Shown in pieces: positions 1-13,076 of a DNA stretch of 64,000 nucleotides. The notes below the pieces were generated by a model that was not told where the DNA came from, searched no databases, and was given only the letters and a program-made list of their open reading frames with translations. Numbering within the stretch: position 1 is the stretch's first letter; every line of letters starts with the position of its first letter. This DNA is from Apiotrichum sp. Y4204 (Eukaryota > Basidiomycota > Tremellomycetes > Trichosporonales > Trichosporonaceae), in the NCBI GenBank assembly GCA_025531455.1, contig JAMYHL010000040.1, positions 1 through 64,000 of the forward strand. Reading direction: 5' to 3'. A program made the translations under genes and the position numbers.

Positions 1-3000
1 GGCTCGGTCCGGCGCCGACCTGTTGCGTCGTCGCGACGGTCGTTCTGGAACCTCGAGCTGGTGGGGCTGCCAGCGGGTGATCCAGCCATAGCCATGGGCG
101 CCGAGACAGAGCGGGACCCGCCAGGGCTAACCCCCACCTGGGGAGAAAGCGAAATGCTGCTCGCGTCGTCGTTTGACTGGGACGAACCCGAACCCTGGCG
201 GTTGTGCTCGCGGTCCTTCCTCCCCACGAGGAATGCCATTGGAGGCGGTGGTGCGAGCTCCGTCGCTGACGCTTCCTCCTCGGGGCGCGGCGAGCCGTTA
301 ATGTTGATACCGACAAGGCTGGACGTCGAGCCCTGGCGCTTGCTCCTTGGTTTCATCATCTGGAGCAGACCCTTGAAGCCCTTCTTCTTCTGCGGCGGCT
401 CGTCGACGTCATCAAATAGCGAAACCTGCGTGAGGCGCGATCCACTAACGGACCGCGAGCGAGGACGGTCGCGCTCGCGCTCGCGCGGCTGAGGCGAGAG
501 GGGCTGCTGTGCATACTGCTCATCCTGTCCTGCGAGATACACCGACGACGCATGTGACATGCGGCTGTTGAACGGAGGGCGCGACGTGGATGGCGACAGA
601 CCCACACGCGGGTTTTCATGCACCTGGTACGACGACGTTCGGTTGCGCCGGTCAGCCTCAAGGCCGAGACTGGGAGTCAGCTGGATACCACTGCGAACAC
701 AGCTTTGAACTCACTGCATGTCCATCATGCTTCCGCTGCCGCCGTGACTGCCGGTGAACAGGCTGGTCACGCTGCCGCCGAAACGGCCAAAGAAGCTGCG
801 GCGGCTGTGGCTCGTCTCGCTTCCCTGGCCGCCAGCTGCACGGACGGCAAACGAGAAGGGGCGGAGGTTGCCAGACGCAGGCGACGCCGGTGGCCAGAGG
901 TCCTCGGCATCGGACCAGTCGTCTGAATAGAAACGCGAGTCGCGACCCTTCGGCATGGTGGAGCCGCTTGGGACCTTGTAGTGGCTCGTGCGGGCTGCCG
1001 AACCGGACGTCGCGACGTTGATCGCTGGGTGATTCGGCATCGGCTCGCGGTCCGAGTAGTACGTTCTCGGACGTGATCGGTGGGTCACCTGGCTTCCCAG
1101 GCCAGCGGGCGTCGACGGGCTCTGGCGCAGCGTTGGTGTAGCAGGGAGCGCGGCCACTGGCGCTGAGCGCGCGGTGCTGATCGATGGGGCCTTGATGGAG
1201 GGTGCACTGAGATCCATGCTGCGCGGGGCCAGTCGACGCGGTTTGGAGCCGCTCGGACCAGGTCCACCGCTCTCGCTGGAAATGGTAGGCGAATCCGGGT
1301 AACTGGGTTCCTCAGGCTCAGGGTACGATCCCAAGCGCTGGGCGTCCTGACGGATCTCGAGAATGAGACGATACTGTCCGCGAAGATAATTTTGCAGAAT
1401 CTGGTAACGCAGTGCCGACGACGATGGGAACTGATATTGTCAGCGGCGTACACAACTCTGTTACACACGATTGTCAGCACATTCTTGATGCCCATCTCGG
1501 TCAGTGCACCGGGGCGGGTACCGCGGAACCCGCGTGGGAACCCGTCACCGCCGGTGCCCTCCTCCCACTTGAACCCACGCCAGCCAACTCGCGCTATCTG
1601 GGAATCCTGCTCCTCACGCTGGGCGCGGCGGGCCTCACGGCGTTGCTTGCGTAGCGCGTTAGCTCGCTGGCCGTCATCTGGCAGTCCACTGGTGTGGGAA
1701 CGGGGACTGGACTGCGACTCGGACTCTTTACTCGAGTCCTCCTCGACACTGCCAGACATGGTGGAGTGATCGGCGGACCAAGCACGCATCGTCTCGTACT
1801 CGCGCTCCTGGAGGTCTCTCCATCCCGCATCACTCTCGCGATCCCACACACCGTCTCCTTGGACAATGACAGATGCGAGATCCCGGTCACGCATCATGCA
1901 CTCGAGACACACTTCCTCCTGCTGGCGGAGCGCTGCTGGGATTTTACGCGGCGCTCCACCGCCACCGGGACCGCCATTAGGGATCGCAAGGGATCCGCTT
2001 GGGCCGTTGATCGGTGGGTTGACAGAATACTGCGGAGGCGGTGCTGTGGGATACGGCCCGGCGTCAGCAAGACCAGCTATGGCGGGGAAGTTGGACGCCG
2101 AGTTGGTCGGCTGGTGCCTCGGGCTGAACGTCATGGGGATGGGTGATGGTGCGGTCGCAGACTTGTTCGGTGGGGGAAGCTCCATGCGGGCGGACGGTGC
2201 GGCGAACGACCGCGAGCGTTCCTGAGACAGTGGTCGCGAACGAGGGCTGGGTGGCGGGCGCGGACTGGGTGGTGCTGCGCGCGTGGCTGTTGTTGGAGAG
2301 AGCGTAGCGGTGGTGGCGACGGGGTTGGGGTTGGGGAGAGGGTGTGAGGGAGCAGGAGAGGGGGATGTCGGTGGGCGAGCTGTGACGGGAGAGAGTGTGG
2401 AAGGAGCGGGTGCGGGGGCAGTAGGTCGGCCGGGACTGGGAACGGGGACAGGGAAGAGAGTGTTGTTGAACGACTCTTTCGAGACACCACTGGCACCGCT
2501 GGTTATCCTAGTAGTCGAGAGTGGCGGTGATGCTGGTGACTGCTGTTGTTGCTGTAGAGTGTGAACAGAGGTTGGCGAGGAGGCGGATGTTTGACGAGAG
2601 GGAGCTGCTGGGGTAGGCATGGGCATGGGAAAGGTGGCCGTCGAGTTTGATGGTTGTGGTGCTTGAGACGGGGCGACGGCGTGCAGTTTCCTGGGAGCCT
2701 CAATGTCCCTGCAGCTCGATTGGGATGATCGTGCGGGTGCGAATGCTGCTGCACTGGATGCAGGATCGAGGCCGCGTTTGGGGGACGGCGAGCTGGGGAC
2801 AATGTCGTACTCGAACACGTCGCTTGCCTGGGTCGATCTGGGCGGGGGGGTCTTCAACCCTGGTAAGGACTGCTCGTGTGTCGTCGACGAACAGGCGACT
2901 TCGACCGGCGATGCACGAAGCGGCACCTCGGATTCCTGGACGATTGTGCGTTTGCGCGCGACGCTCGGCGAATCACGCAGACGTGGAGACTCGCGGTCCA

Positions 3001-4813
3001 AGCTCGATTTTGTCGGTGACAGGTTGTTGGGATCCACAATCCCTGGTGGATTGTGCAACGACGACAGGACGCGAGCAGCCGCGTGCCGACTAGTAGGAGG
3101 AGCACCACTCTCGGCAGACCCAGTGCCCGACGCAGAAAACACCCACGATATCGGCCGCGGGTCGACAGCAGTAAACGAGGGCGACTTGCTAATGCCGCTG
3201 TGCAGTGCGGTTGTGTTGTCGTCGTCTCTAATGGTGGTGTTGTTGTCGTCGTCGTCGTCGTCGTTGTCCGTGTCGCGGAGTGCGTATGCGGCAAAAGAGT
3301 CTGCAGAGAGGGGGGAAATGGGGGAAAGAATGGGCAGCGATCCGAGCGTCGAGGTGGTCGACGGCTGCAACTGGGGAATGGGAGAAAGTCCCGACGACAA
3401 CGGAGCACCACTTGCACCCCCAGGAGCAGGTGTTGGAGATGTTGTCTGACTCTGCGATCCCGGGGACAGCGACAGGGGAGACTTGCTGCTGCTGGTACTG
3501 CTGCTGATGGCGCTGTTGATGGTGCTCATGTCCTTTGGCACAACGGGCGACACTGCAGACACGCCAGACAGTCCTCGCGTGCCGGCTGCTGCTGCTGCCG
3601 ATGGCGACGGACCGTGCGCGCCAGGAGACACTGCGTCTGGAACACGAGGAGGTCCGGCAACAGGGCCGCCTGCAGGGATGGTGACCTTGAGCGGGGGCGC
3701 GTGGAGCCCAGCAGCAGTCATGTTGCCGTTGTTGGCAGTAAACTCACCGCCTGTCGGACTGGCTCCGACTGCACTTGCACTTTGCGCACTCTTCACGCTG
3801 GACGAGCTGAGCGATCGCGGCTCGGCGTATGCTCCGCCGTTACCGTGCAGAGTGTGGCCTGTCATCCCGTGGCTGGCGTCGCCAACCGGCTGCGCGTGGA
3901 ACATCTGCATGCTGGCCAGCGGTGCGGGCGGGGCGTGGGGGTTGCGGCCGACGGGTGCGATGGAAGGCGCCGTGGTGGGCTGCAGCTGTGGATAATGGCC
4001 AGACACGATGCTCGCCAGCGGCGAGGTGGTGCTGTCAAGCGAGAGCGACTGCTTGTGTCGGGATACAGACGAGCTGGACGGCAGCGGGGCGGGGACGGTA
4101 CTGGCCCTGGTGCTTTCTGTAGAGGCTTTCGGGCGGAGCGACGATGGTCGGGGATCGAGGGGAGGAACCGGTATGCGCGCGGACGATGGGCGTGCGGCAG
4201 CAGATGGTGTTGGCTGATGCGAGCGGGCCTGATCGACCTGGCTGTGCGGTGTGTGGTTCTCGCGGTTCTCGCGGTTCTCGCGGTTCTCGCTGTGCGGCCC
4301 GTCGAGGAAATGTGTCGGATGTGGTGGAGGAGGGAGTGGTGGCAGTGGGAGATGCTTGAGAATGTGATTGTAGCTGTGCGCAGTCGAAGCAGATGGTTGC
4401 TGAGGGTGCTGCTGCTTGTGCACAGGGAGACGGACAGGACCCGAATGGCCAGGATACCCAGGATCGAGATCGACAGGATCACGCGGTGGTGGTGGTGCAG
4501 AAGATGCTGATGCAGATGCAGATGCACTGGCTGATGCACTGCTCGCCGTCGAGTATCCGTAACTCCCAAAGGTACCGTCCAGGCTGCCCGCACCAGCAGG
4601 CGGGCCAAAATCGTGCAACGGAGGCGCAAGACTGTGGCTAGGGGCACCAGCTGGTGGTGCACGCGGGTCAGACAGCTGGTACTGCTGCTGATGCTGATGC
4701 TGGAACGGTTGACGAGGAGGCTGCGACGGCGGGGGCAGCGGGTACAAGTCGTTGTACTGCGAATGTGAAGGAGGAGGAGGGCTTGCGTACCCGCTCGAGC
4801 CTCCTTTTGACAT
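1..4813 (-). CDS. Ser/Pro-rich conserved fungal protein with CxxCMMRD motif (C-terminus beyond window)
   Basis: Three exons fit: 4813-1469, 1430-715 and 669 to beyond position 1. The two short introns (38 and 45 nt) have GTGTGT and GTGAGT donors and CTGAC branch-like sites. Within the window about 1577 residues are coded. The first ~1000 residues are low complexity: Ser, Pro, Gln and Ala rich, with an ENR tandem repeat near 4260-4290 and an Asp/Asn run near 3240-3265. The ordered part follows: a CLECMMRDRD motif, then a WRGFKWEEG..FPRGFRGTRPG block, then a leucine-rich stretch around RYQILQNYLRGQYRLILEIR assembled across the first intron. I recall similar CxxCMMRD blocks in uncharacterised fungal proteins, sometimes labelled cell-wall proline-rich proteins, but I cannot assign a function. 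The start at 4813 has a good context (GCTGCC before ATG) and follows 577 nt without any sense ATG; the frame stays open upstream by chance. Exact product name uncertain. Confidence 0.75.
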
Positions 4814-5390
4814 GGCAGCAGGGGGGAGCCGGGAGAAGGGGGGGAGGAGAGGAGAGACACAAATAGGGACCGAGGGACCGAGAGACCGAGGGCGGTGGGA
4901 GGCTTGGGTGCAACCGGGAGGCGGAGAAAGAAAATCCTGGTGCCGAGGGGTAAAAGGGATGAGATGGAGTGAGGGGAGGGAGAGTAATGGCACACGCCCC
5001 CTTGGCCGCAAGGGGGTGTTGGAAGAAGAAAGGGGGGGGGATGTGAAAGGGGGGAGGGGGGTGGACAGAGAAAAGAAAGGGTGAAAAGTGACAGTGACGA
5101 GAGGGAGGGAGGGAGGGGCAACAGCGTCCGAGAGTAGTGGGAACGAGCGCGTGAGATGGCAATAACAAATAAAAAGGAAAGGAGAGGAAAAGGGATCGGA
5201 TTGGATTCGGATAGGAAAGAGAGCGAGAAGGGAGGGACGGTGGTCAGGTCGAGCGGGGCGTTGGAACGGAGACGGGGACGGAGATGAGGATGAGGATAAC
5301 GGGTCGCACGGCGACGACGACAAGTGGTGGATGGGTTTGTGTGTGTGTGTTGTGGGACGGTTGTGGATGAGATGGAGGTGGGATCGGCGC
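4814..5390 (-). promoter_or_regulatory. Pyrimidine-rich, ATG-free leader/promoter of the gene at 1-4813
   Basis: On the sense (minus) strand this stretch is dominated by C and T runs and contains no ATG for 577 nt, as expected of a 5' leader plus core promoter. No clear TATA box was found. Transcription start not determined. Confidence 0.45.
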
Positions 5391-8300
5391 ATTGGCCCGG
5401 GATCCCCCCCAATGCAAAAAAATCCTAATAAGTTGCATCCCATGCATTCTAATGACTCAGGAAAGTCTCCTAATAGGTTCCGGAGAATCGTAATGCACCA
5501 AATCCTCCCAGATTCCAATTCCGAGTCACGCCCATCCCTTCCACTTCGTGCGCCAACATCGTGCGATGCAGGACGCCCGAGACCGGAGGATAGCTGCATA
5601 TAGAATGCCTGCGAGCACTCGAGGCACAAACTGCTACGGGACACCCTGATCAGTGACAGCATCAGCATCAGTAGTAGCATCAGTGGTTGACAGCGTCTGT
5701 AGAGCGCACACAAGAATGTTTGAAGTAGGGCGGGCTGTCTTGACCGAATCTCCCACCGACCTCGTTCTCCGCTGCAGGTCAAGGTTTAGGGTCGAACAAG
5801 CATGCAGCCTCTGCGCAGCAGAGCAGAGGCTTGGAACAACTGGACAGGCACTGGGCTGTGCCGACGTACGTCGTTCCCACTCCAGCGACACCCGGCAAGT
5901 GTGCCACGCCAGGCAAAAACACGCGTTTCAGTTCCTGATCAGTTGGGGGTGTACGTACTGTACCTGCCGCCTCACAGCCCACAAACTCATCACCCCACCT
6001 CCCTGAGCCCCCACCCCCTGGGTACTCTGCGAGCTCTGCGGAAGGCAACGACGAAAATGTGGAAGAGTGCGGGATGGCACTGGACCATTCGGCGAATTCC
6101 ACCCACCAACTGTGCATCAGCCGGAGCCTGCCGACATCGCGCCCATGGCGATGCGTGAAGGTATGTGGCAAGCTCGAACGACCAACATACCAGTGAGGGT
6201 GCCCACAAAACACATCAACAAAACAGACGACGTCGACAGCGCAACAACCGCCATTGAAGAGGACAGGTACGGCGACGACAGCCTGTGCACATGTATATGC
6301 ACATGCCCATGCCCCTCCCAACACGACACACGCCAATTGATGGCCCGAGACATGAAAGGAAAGCCAAATGCATCCCGTGCGCATGTCGCATGGTGAGCGG
6401 GAGGGAACGTCAGGTCCATACATGATACCTGGATACCAAGCATGAAATGCGCCTTCAAACAGAAGAAAGAGAACGCGCCAGGAGAGGGGCTTCTGGTGAG
6501 CTCCTGGGGCCGGCAGGGGCGCGACATGCATGCCAAAGATCCAGCTGCACCGCGTCAAGGATCCGCTCGTGGCTTAAGACACCCCGGTGGCGGCGGATGG
6601 GCGTCGCTCCATTCCTAGCAGGGAGTAGCGCTTGATCATGGATTCATGGGATTGGAGGCCAGCGACCTCCAGTCCCTGTAACCTGTTCACTCGATCATCT
6701 CGGGGGTGTACTGCTGTACTGCTGATCTCGATGTTAGTGCTCGGATCCCAGCCAGTGTAGTGTGAGTAACATCCCGACACGACAAAGATCTCGAGCTGCT
6801 GCGGTTGAATCCGGACATCTTTATCTGTGTTCGTCAGGTTCGTTGAGCCAATGGTGCGTACGGCGTTGACCGATGAACTGGTCCGTTTCGTGGAACCAAC
6901 TGAAACTCTCCCACAAGAGCCCCACGTCGGGGTCTCCGGACAAAGTGGGAGTAGGTTGCGGACGATAAATTCTATTCAGTCCGGGTGGATGCTTCTGGCT
7001 CCCCTTGCTCGTACGTACAGTACGGACGCGACGGAGTACCAGGCATCAACTGTCTTCCACATAAATGCTGTGCAGATCTACGCCAAGATGGCTTTGCAGA
7101 GTTATCCTAGTCGGATCTGGAATCCTTACAAACACATAGCGCGCTGCGGACTGCGGTAATATTTGCGCCCGTGTGTCCACGTTCTGCGCTTGCGCGTGTT
7201 GTGTTCGCGTAGGCAGGGTTAGCTTGATTGGATCAATTCTGCACAAGACATTGCAGTCGGCACTCGCTGAATGTCATGCCACTGACTGGTGCCACATCGC
7301 CATTCAACAGGCCACCTGGTTCCGCGACTCACACACATTGCCGCGCTTGTGGAGGTTGCACACCACCTCTCAACTTTCCACTCTCTGGTTCCATCAGCTC
7401 CACCATTCCGTCACTCCGACACCGGTTCCTCGGCCGCTGTACGGCACCTGCTTATGTGAAACATGACGTGCACCGAGGAGTCTGTTTCGGCGCAAGTTCG
7501 GATCGGGTTCCCTCACACGCACATCGTCTCAATTCTGGCGTCACAGCAGATCTGGAGATTTTGGGGGCCCGCCCAAAGAGGCAAGTTGCTGAATACTAGT
7601 CGTCCCGCTATGGTGATGGCAGGTTTATGTTTCAGCGAAGGCTGTTCGGAGAATACGAAGAACAAAGGCATGTGCTTGCGTTGCTTGTTGTGTTCAAAGA
7701 TGGCTGTTGGGTGCCTTTGTTCAAAACGCCCATATGTCCGCCAGTTTGTAGTCGTGGTCCCCGTGAACCTGGTGGACCAGCTGACCAAAAATCGACCAGA
7801 TGTTGGCACCTCAAAAGTTCACAACTTCTCAGCAACGGATCGCCGTGAGGAGAACAGGTCCACGCCGACATCGGACGACGGAGCGACGTAGAGAAAGCGG
7901 CGCGACGATGACGACGGCAACAACGACGGCAGCTGGCAGCCGGCTGGCGAAAGCGGCCAGCAGACGAACGAATGTGCGACCGAGATGCGACCGTTATCGA
8001 TGCAGCTTCGGTGTTCCACATTGCTGCAGCGGTCGTTCGTTCGAGATTGGCGTTCAACATCCACTGCCAGTGTGTCTGTCAGTGGATCATGGGCGTTGCG
8101 AGGAGAAGTCAGGACAGCGCATAACGGCTATACGTCTCATGTCAGCAGCAGGATCAGCATCAGTACCAGTACACCAATATCACCCCGGGCGAACGTGGAT
8201 CGGACGGCCGCGCAATGACCATCACGGTATTCACCACCTGACAGCAGTCCCCTTCCTCATCTGGGATGGCTCCCTAACACGTACGGTATGCGGAAGGGCT

Positions 8301-11300
8301 CAGCAACGAACGACTCCAAGGGACATGGCCTCCTATCCCGCAGATAGCTGGCGCTGGAAGCAGGGCACACATGGCTAGGGGTGCCGTTTGGAAAGGTACC
8401 TCTCACAAGCCGAGATGTTCAATGGTCCTCACGTGCGCAAGTCTGCCCTCCCTTCACATTGGGGATCAAGGAAAAACAGGTCTTTGCTGCGCAACGCAGA
8501 CAAGGCCGCAGCGGGGCAGCTGTGAGATTGGCTAGGAAGGCCACCGACTCGGCAATGATTGGGGCGCTCAGCGCGGCCGACGATGAGACAAGCACGAGTG
8601 TGTGCACTACGTGCACTTGCTGCTAGTCACAATTCTGCCTGCGCGCCGCCTTCCGGTGGGTCTCAGAGGAGCGAGTGGGTATTGTGAATAGGTAAGCGAG
8701 GTAAGTGAAGCTAGTATGGGTGGCAAATACGGCGAGATGGTCCCAGGGAGCTGGAGTATCAGCGAGTGCGTGTTTGCTCCGTTACTCCCGCGTGTTGGAC
8801 TCAGATGATACGCCGACAGATTGTGCTCGGTCTAGATTCCAGACCAGATGAACGGGAAGAAGGGAGGTCGAAGATAGAGGGAGGGAGGGGTGTAGGGAAG
8901 TGAGGGCACCTCTCCGTCGGAGAACTCCCGTTTTCTCGTGTGTGGGGTTGCCCTTGTGCGTGCTGTGCATTAGACGTGCACGGCGTGTCGCAGCGTGTCT
9001 TGATTCTGCAGCAGGATATCCAGAAGAATGGGGGCGCAGAAGAAGATGGGAACTCGGGTGGGGAGGAACACACCCACTGTAGTGGAATGCCTGTTGTGTC
9101 CGCGGAGGAGGCGCTGTGTGCGTGTGTGCGTGTGTGCGTGAGTGCGTTTGAGACGCCGCTCTCGTCCTGCGTACAAGAGAGGGGTGTGAGGCTGGAGGAG
9201 ATGAGGATGGGGATGAAGAGGTGGTGTAGAGTCGAATGGAAGAGAAAGAGAGACGAGTTGATGATCACTGATCGCCTGCCTGACACCTCGGACGAGGTTC
9301 TCGCCGCGTGACCCAACGCGCCCAACGGCAAACATCTGCCATCTCCTATGCCACCAGTTGCGCGTCGAGAAGGAGTACTTGATCCACGGGCCACGATAGC
9401 CACGATGCTCTATGCGCCATGCTCGACAATGCACCCGACTCCAACCATGTTTAGTGCGCAGCGCAGTATCTGACAGTACAAAGAGCACGGCACCTCACGT
9501 TGTCGCCACCCGCCACCGTGCAGGTGGGAGATGTCTGGTTTCCCTCAGACTGTCGTTCATCGAGCCCTACACTCTGAGATCTCTGCGCTCTCTGCATTAA
9601 CAAGCCAGGGGTGCTGAAAAAGCTGCGGCCTTCTAGAACTGCGACTGTAGAGGTGCCACTACTGCCATAACATGGTACGCCACCACCCAAAGCCTAAGGC
9701 TCCTTGCTCCGCCTCATCTGAGATGGTGCTCAGTACGTCTCCCTTCTGAGCTTTGCAGCCAGAATTCTGTATACGCCGCTACTGCACGAACGGCCAGTCC
9801 TTTTGGTACTGGGTACCCAGTGCCGCCCCGGTCGCCGCACGCGCCGCTGCTACTATGGATGAGGTCACCTAACTGACTGGCTGCCAAGCTGCTTACGATG
9901 TCGTCCTCCTCACGATGCAAACGCTCGCCATCCGCGCACCCGCTGCGCTTCTGCGCCTTGTCTGCGTCTACTCACTCCCATGGCCAAGTTACAAGCTGAT
10001 GGCCTACGGCCCGAGGCCACGCGTCCGCCTCAAGCTCTGCGCTCTGCGCAAGGCAGGCTAGCACTGCTCGTCGCTCGTCGTCGTCGTACTGAGACACCTT
10101 ACAGACTCCCCCCAAACCTTCATCTGCGCGTATACCGGTAGTGCTGCAGTTTTCCTAATCCTGCATCTTTCAGCAACGCAAGTGCGCAATTGGAAAGTGG
10201 ACGAGGTCGACGAGGGAGCTTACTCGCACGCGTTGTGTGGGAAGATCTCACTCGCGACGCCACCAATTACCAGCCTGCGACCCTGTACCAACTTTGTTGG
10301 CACCGTACCTGGTGCGAGCTGCCTCTGCAATCTGCGACCTCTGGAACACTTTGTGTTCAGGTGCGCTGCACAACTCTGTAGTGCGCAGCGCATAGCCTGT
10401 TCTCCCTGCTCTGCCTGCTTGGCAACATTGGGCGTGCTAATAGTCTCCCCATGAAGCAATTTCAGAAGCAGACGGCTTAGCAGACCAGCAGGTCAGCAGC
10501 AGGGGATCGGGGTTGATCATGGTTGCCGCCGTATCGTGTACCGAGTCACGTACCGTCGGACTTGGTTGACCTTTTGATGTAGCCTACTGCCGCACCGTCA
10601 GACTCTCTGTACGCTGCGTGAGCAATGACATTTCTCCCTGCTACGGAACCAGGACTGAAGTATTGATGGGATGCACCGTGGGCGCCCTGGCTCTGACATT
10701 TGTTTGTCTCTTCTGCATTGCGCGGTCGTCTGACGCCTGCCCACTGTCAAGGTCACTGCAATGTCGCAGTGTCGCATAGTGCATCGAGTCGCATGAGAAC
10801 AGCGGCGATGGTAAGACACATTACGCAACTAGGTTTAGTCTGATCTGCGACACGGGTCATCATTGACTGGGATGAGCGTTGCCCTTACGCGCAATCTTCC
10901 CATGGCCTCGAGGCAAGCTAGCGAGAATAGGCAGTCGGACTTGAGCTCTTGGGCTCGCGACCGGGGTGGAGGAGTGGGGGGAGGAGTGGGGGGAGGTGCG
11001 TAAGCCGGTAAGTGCAGAGCATGCAGAACGCGTCGGGATATCCGGCGATCACAGAAAATATCTCGGCGAGCGATGCACGAAGATTGCATCACATTGCATG
11101 CAACGCGGACTGATCGTACTGATGTCTATCTACCCTTGGACATGCATTCTGCTTGCCGTGGTTAGCACGGACGGTGGCGCAGAAGCAATGCTGCATGATA
11201 TAGGGGAACAAAGAGAACGTTCAAAGACGGCTGGTCGTGCTACTGTATCGGGTAACCAGCCTAAGAGTAATTTCCTCACATGATATCGCCAGGTCGCTCG

Positions 11301-11510
11301 ACATCGCCCGATCCGTTCTTTATCGCTGCATTCCGCGACATTCATGCGTACGACGAAGAGGTGCTCGCACCGCGCTAACCCAGTATGCATGCATGACATT
11401 GCACGGCGCATTGCTGCAGCCGCCGGTCAGCAACTGCCGCACTGTACCCTCAGCAGACCACTGCACACCCCCGCCAGTTCAGAAATGGTCACGAAGAGCC
11501 CAGAGACGTT
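5391..11510. other. Gene-free stretch, about 6.1 kb
   Basis: No reading frame here shows a recognisable domain, coherent codon bias or a chain of splice sites; the open frames are short or have random-looking composition. Two copies of a TCCTAATA(A/G)GTT motif lie near 5423 and 5470 just upstream of the left gene. A GT-rich purine/pyrimidine repeat lies near 9114-9145 and a G-rich duplicated unit near 10970-10995. Nothing else supported. Confidence 0.5.
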
Positions 11511-11518
11511 TATAAGAA
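11511..11518 (+). promoter_or_regulatory. TATA box of the acidic-protein gene
   Basis: TATAAGAA lies 263 nt before the ATG at 11781 and is followed by a C/T-rich leader without any ATG. This is the only TATA-like element in a sensible position. Confidence 0.5.
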
Positions 11519-11780
11519 TAACACCCCTCCCCCCGTCAAAGGTTTTTCTTCTTCATCACTCTTCTCAATTCATCACTTCGTTTTCGTCTCCTGTCTCTTG
11601 TCTCGTCTCTGTTCTTCAGCTAAGTCCTACTTCTACTCACTACTCTCTTTACTCTCGCACTGTCATTCCCTCTTGTAGTCTTCCCACCGCCACCTCTTCA
11701 CCTTCCGTCACTTGTACTCCCTCATTTCATACCACTACCTCTCAAAAAAAAAATCACTTCACCCCCCAAACTCAAGTACC

Positions 11781-13076
11781 ATGTTCGCTGTCAACGGCTA
11801 CACCAACACCTTCGGTGAGAACACCGCCCGTCTCCACGGCACCGGCTTTACTGCCGCCACCCTCGCCCCCGCTCCCGCCCCCGCGGCCTTCTCGTTCTTC
11901 AACCCCTCGATTGCCCTCGACGAGCCCATTCTCCCCCAGATGGACAACGCCGACATGGCCCTGGACCTCTTCCCCGACCTTGGTAGCGACGACTTTTCGA
12001 CCTCCATCGACTTTGACGACTTTTCGTTCACTTCTGCCGGCTCTGACGACTCTGTCAACTCGGCCGACTCGTTTGAGTCCTTTGACTTTGTCAACGCCGA
12101 GGCCACCCTCGACCAGGGCGACCTCTCGACCATCGCGGACATTGTCCCCACCCAGGAGGAGATGGAGCTCTACTCGCCCGTCCTCAACCCCGTCCAGCAG
12201 GCTCCCCAGGAGGACTTCGCTCTGGCCCCGGCCTTTGTTCAGCCCGCCCAGCCTCTTGCCAACACCATTTCGCCTGCCCAGCTCTCGCCCTGCGCCGCTG
12301 GCTCGACCTCGCTTCTCAACACGCCCCCCATGGCCTCGGCCCTTCCCGCCCTTTCGGACGAGGAGATCATCCTTCTTCTCGCGGACAACACCAACTCGTT
12401 CAGCACTGTCAACAACTCTCTTCCCATTGTCGGCAACGCTTTCTCGTCTTCGGCCAACACCTTCTCTATGATCAACAACTTTGTCTCCTCCCCCATGACC
12501 CTCCCTGCCACCGAGACCACTCCGGAGTTGAGCACCACCTCCTCCGTGTCGGCACCCTCTCCGGTCTTCGTCTCCCCCGTTGCCGCCTCGCCCTTGGCCG
12601 CTTCTCCCATCAAGGTTTCCTCCGCCGGGGCTTCCCCGATGGCTTCCACATCCCCGGTTGCTCTTGCCTCTCCCATCCCCATGCCCGAGGCTCCTGTCGC
12701 CATTGCCGCCCCTATCCAGCACTCCTTCATTTTCTACAACGGCAACGACGACACCGAGTCCACCACCCCGGTCGCCACCCAGGCCACCCCGGCGCACCAC
12801 TACTTCTCCACCACCCGCCGCGAGGCTGCCCCCCTCTCCCCCGAGGCTATCGCTTCCGGCGCGAAGCCCAAGACTCCCCGTTGTCGCGGCCCCAAGATCT
12901 CCCGCCCTCCCTCGGGCGAGTTCACCTTTGTCGTGTACACCCCCGCCGATGCGGAGGCCATCTCCAACGCCGTGGCCCCGTCGGGTGGCCGCGGTAAGGG
13001 CAAGAAGCGCTCCACCGAGTGCCTCAAGTCGACCACTGAGAAGTCCGAGAAGACCAAGCGCGCCAAGAAGAACTAA
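11781..13076 (+). CDS. Acidic, Ser/Ala/Pro-rich protein with basic C-terminal tail, unknown function
   Basis: A single uninterrupted exon codes for 431 residues. I do not recognise the family. Residues 55-135 are strongly acidic and aromatic (for example DFSTSIDFDDFSF and SFESFDFVN), which resembles a transcriptional activation domain. The middle is Ser/Ala/Thr/Pro rich with repeated SPVA/ASPL patches. The tail has a Lys/Arg cluster (GRGKGKKRS, then KTKRAKKN at the end) that could act as nuclear localisation signal or nucleic-acid contact. No zinc finger, bZIP, HMG box or other DNA-binding fold is visible. Codon use is the most C-biased in the window (GCC, CTC, GTC, AAG), suggesting high expression. 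ATG 11781 is chosen because the leader upstream is ATG-free and C/T-rich; the frame opens slightly earlier without an ATG. Stop TAA at 13074-13076. A transcriptional co-regulator role is inference only. Confidence 0.8.
   Translation: MFAVNGYTNTFGENTARLHGTGFTAATLAPAPAPAAFSFFNPSIALDEPILPQMDNADMALDLFPDLGSDDFSTSIDFDDFSFTSAGSDDSVNSADSFESFDFVNAEATLDQGDLSTIADIVPTQEEMELYSPVLNPVQQAPQEDFALAPAFVQPAQPLANTISPAQLSPCAAGSTSLLNTPPMASALPALSDEEIILLLADNTNSFSTVNNSLPIVGNAFSSSANTFSMINNFVSSPMTLPATETTPELSTTSSVSAPSPVFVSPVAASPLAASPIKVSSAGASPMASTSPVALASPIPMPEAPVAIAAPIQHSFIFYNGNDDTESTTPVATQATPAHHYFSTTRREAAPLSPEAIASGAKPKTPRCRGPKISRPPSGEFTFVVYTPADAEAISNAVAPSGGRGKGKKRSTECLKSTTEKSEKTKRAKKN

Noticed and set aside
4814..5782. 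In-frame upstream extension of the left-edge protein
   Set aside because: The predicted peptide is Pro/Ser/Leu/Phe-rich, reflecting a C/T-rich leader, and no sense ATG exists between 4813 and about 5392.
5779..6558. 259-codon minus-strand open frame
   Set aside because: Cys/His/Trp-rich random composition, no motif, and it begins in ordinary intergenic DNA.
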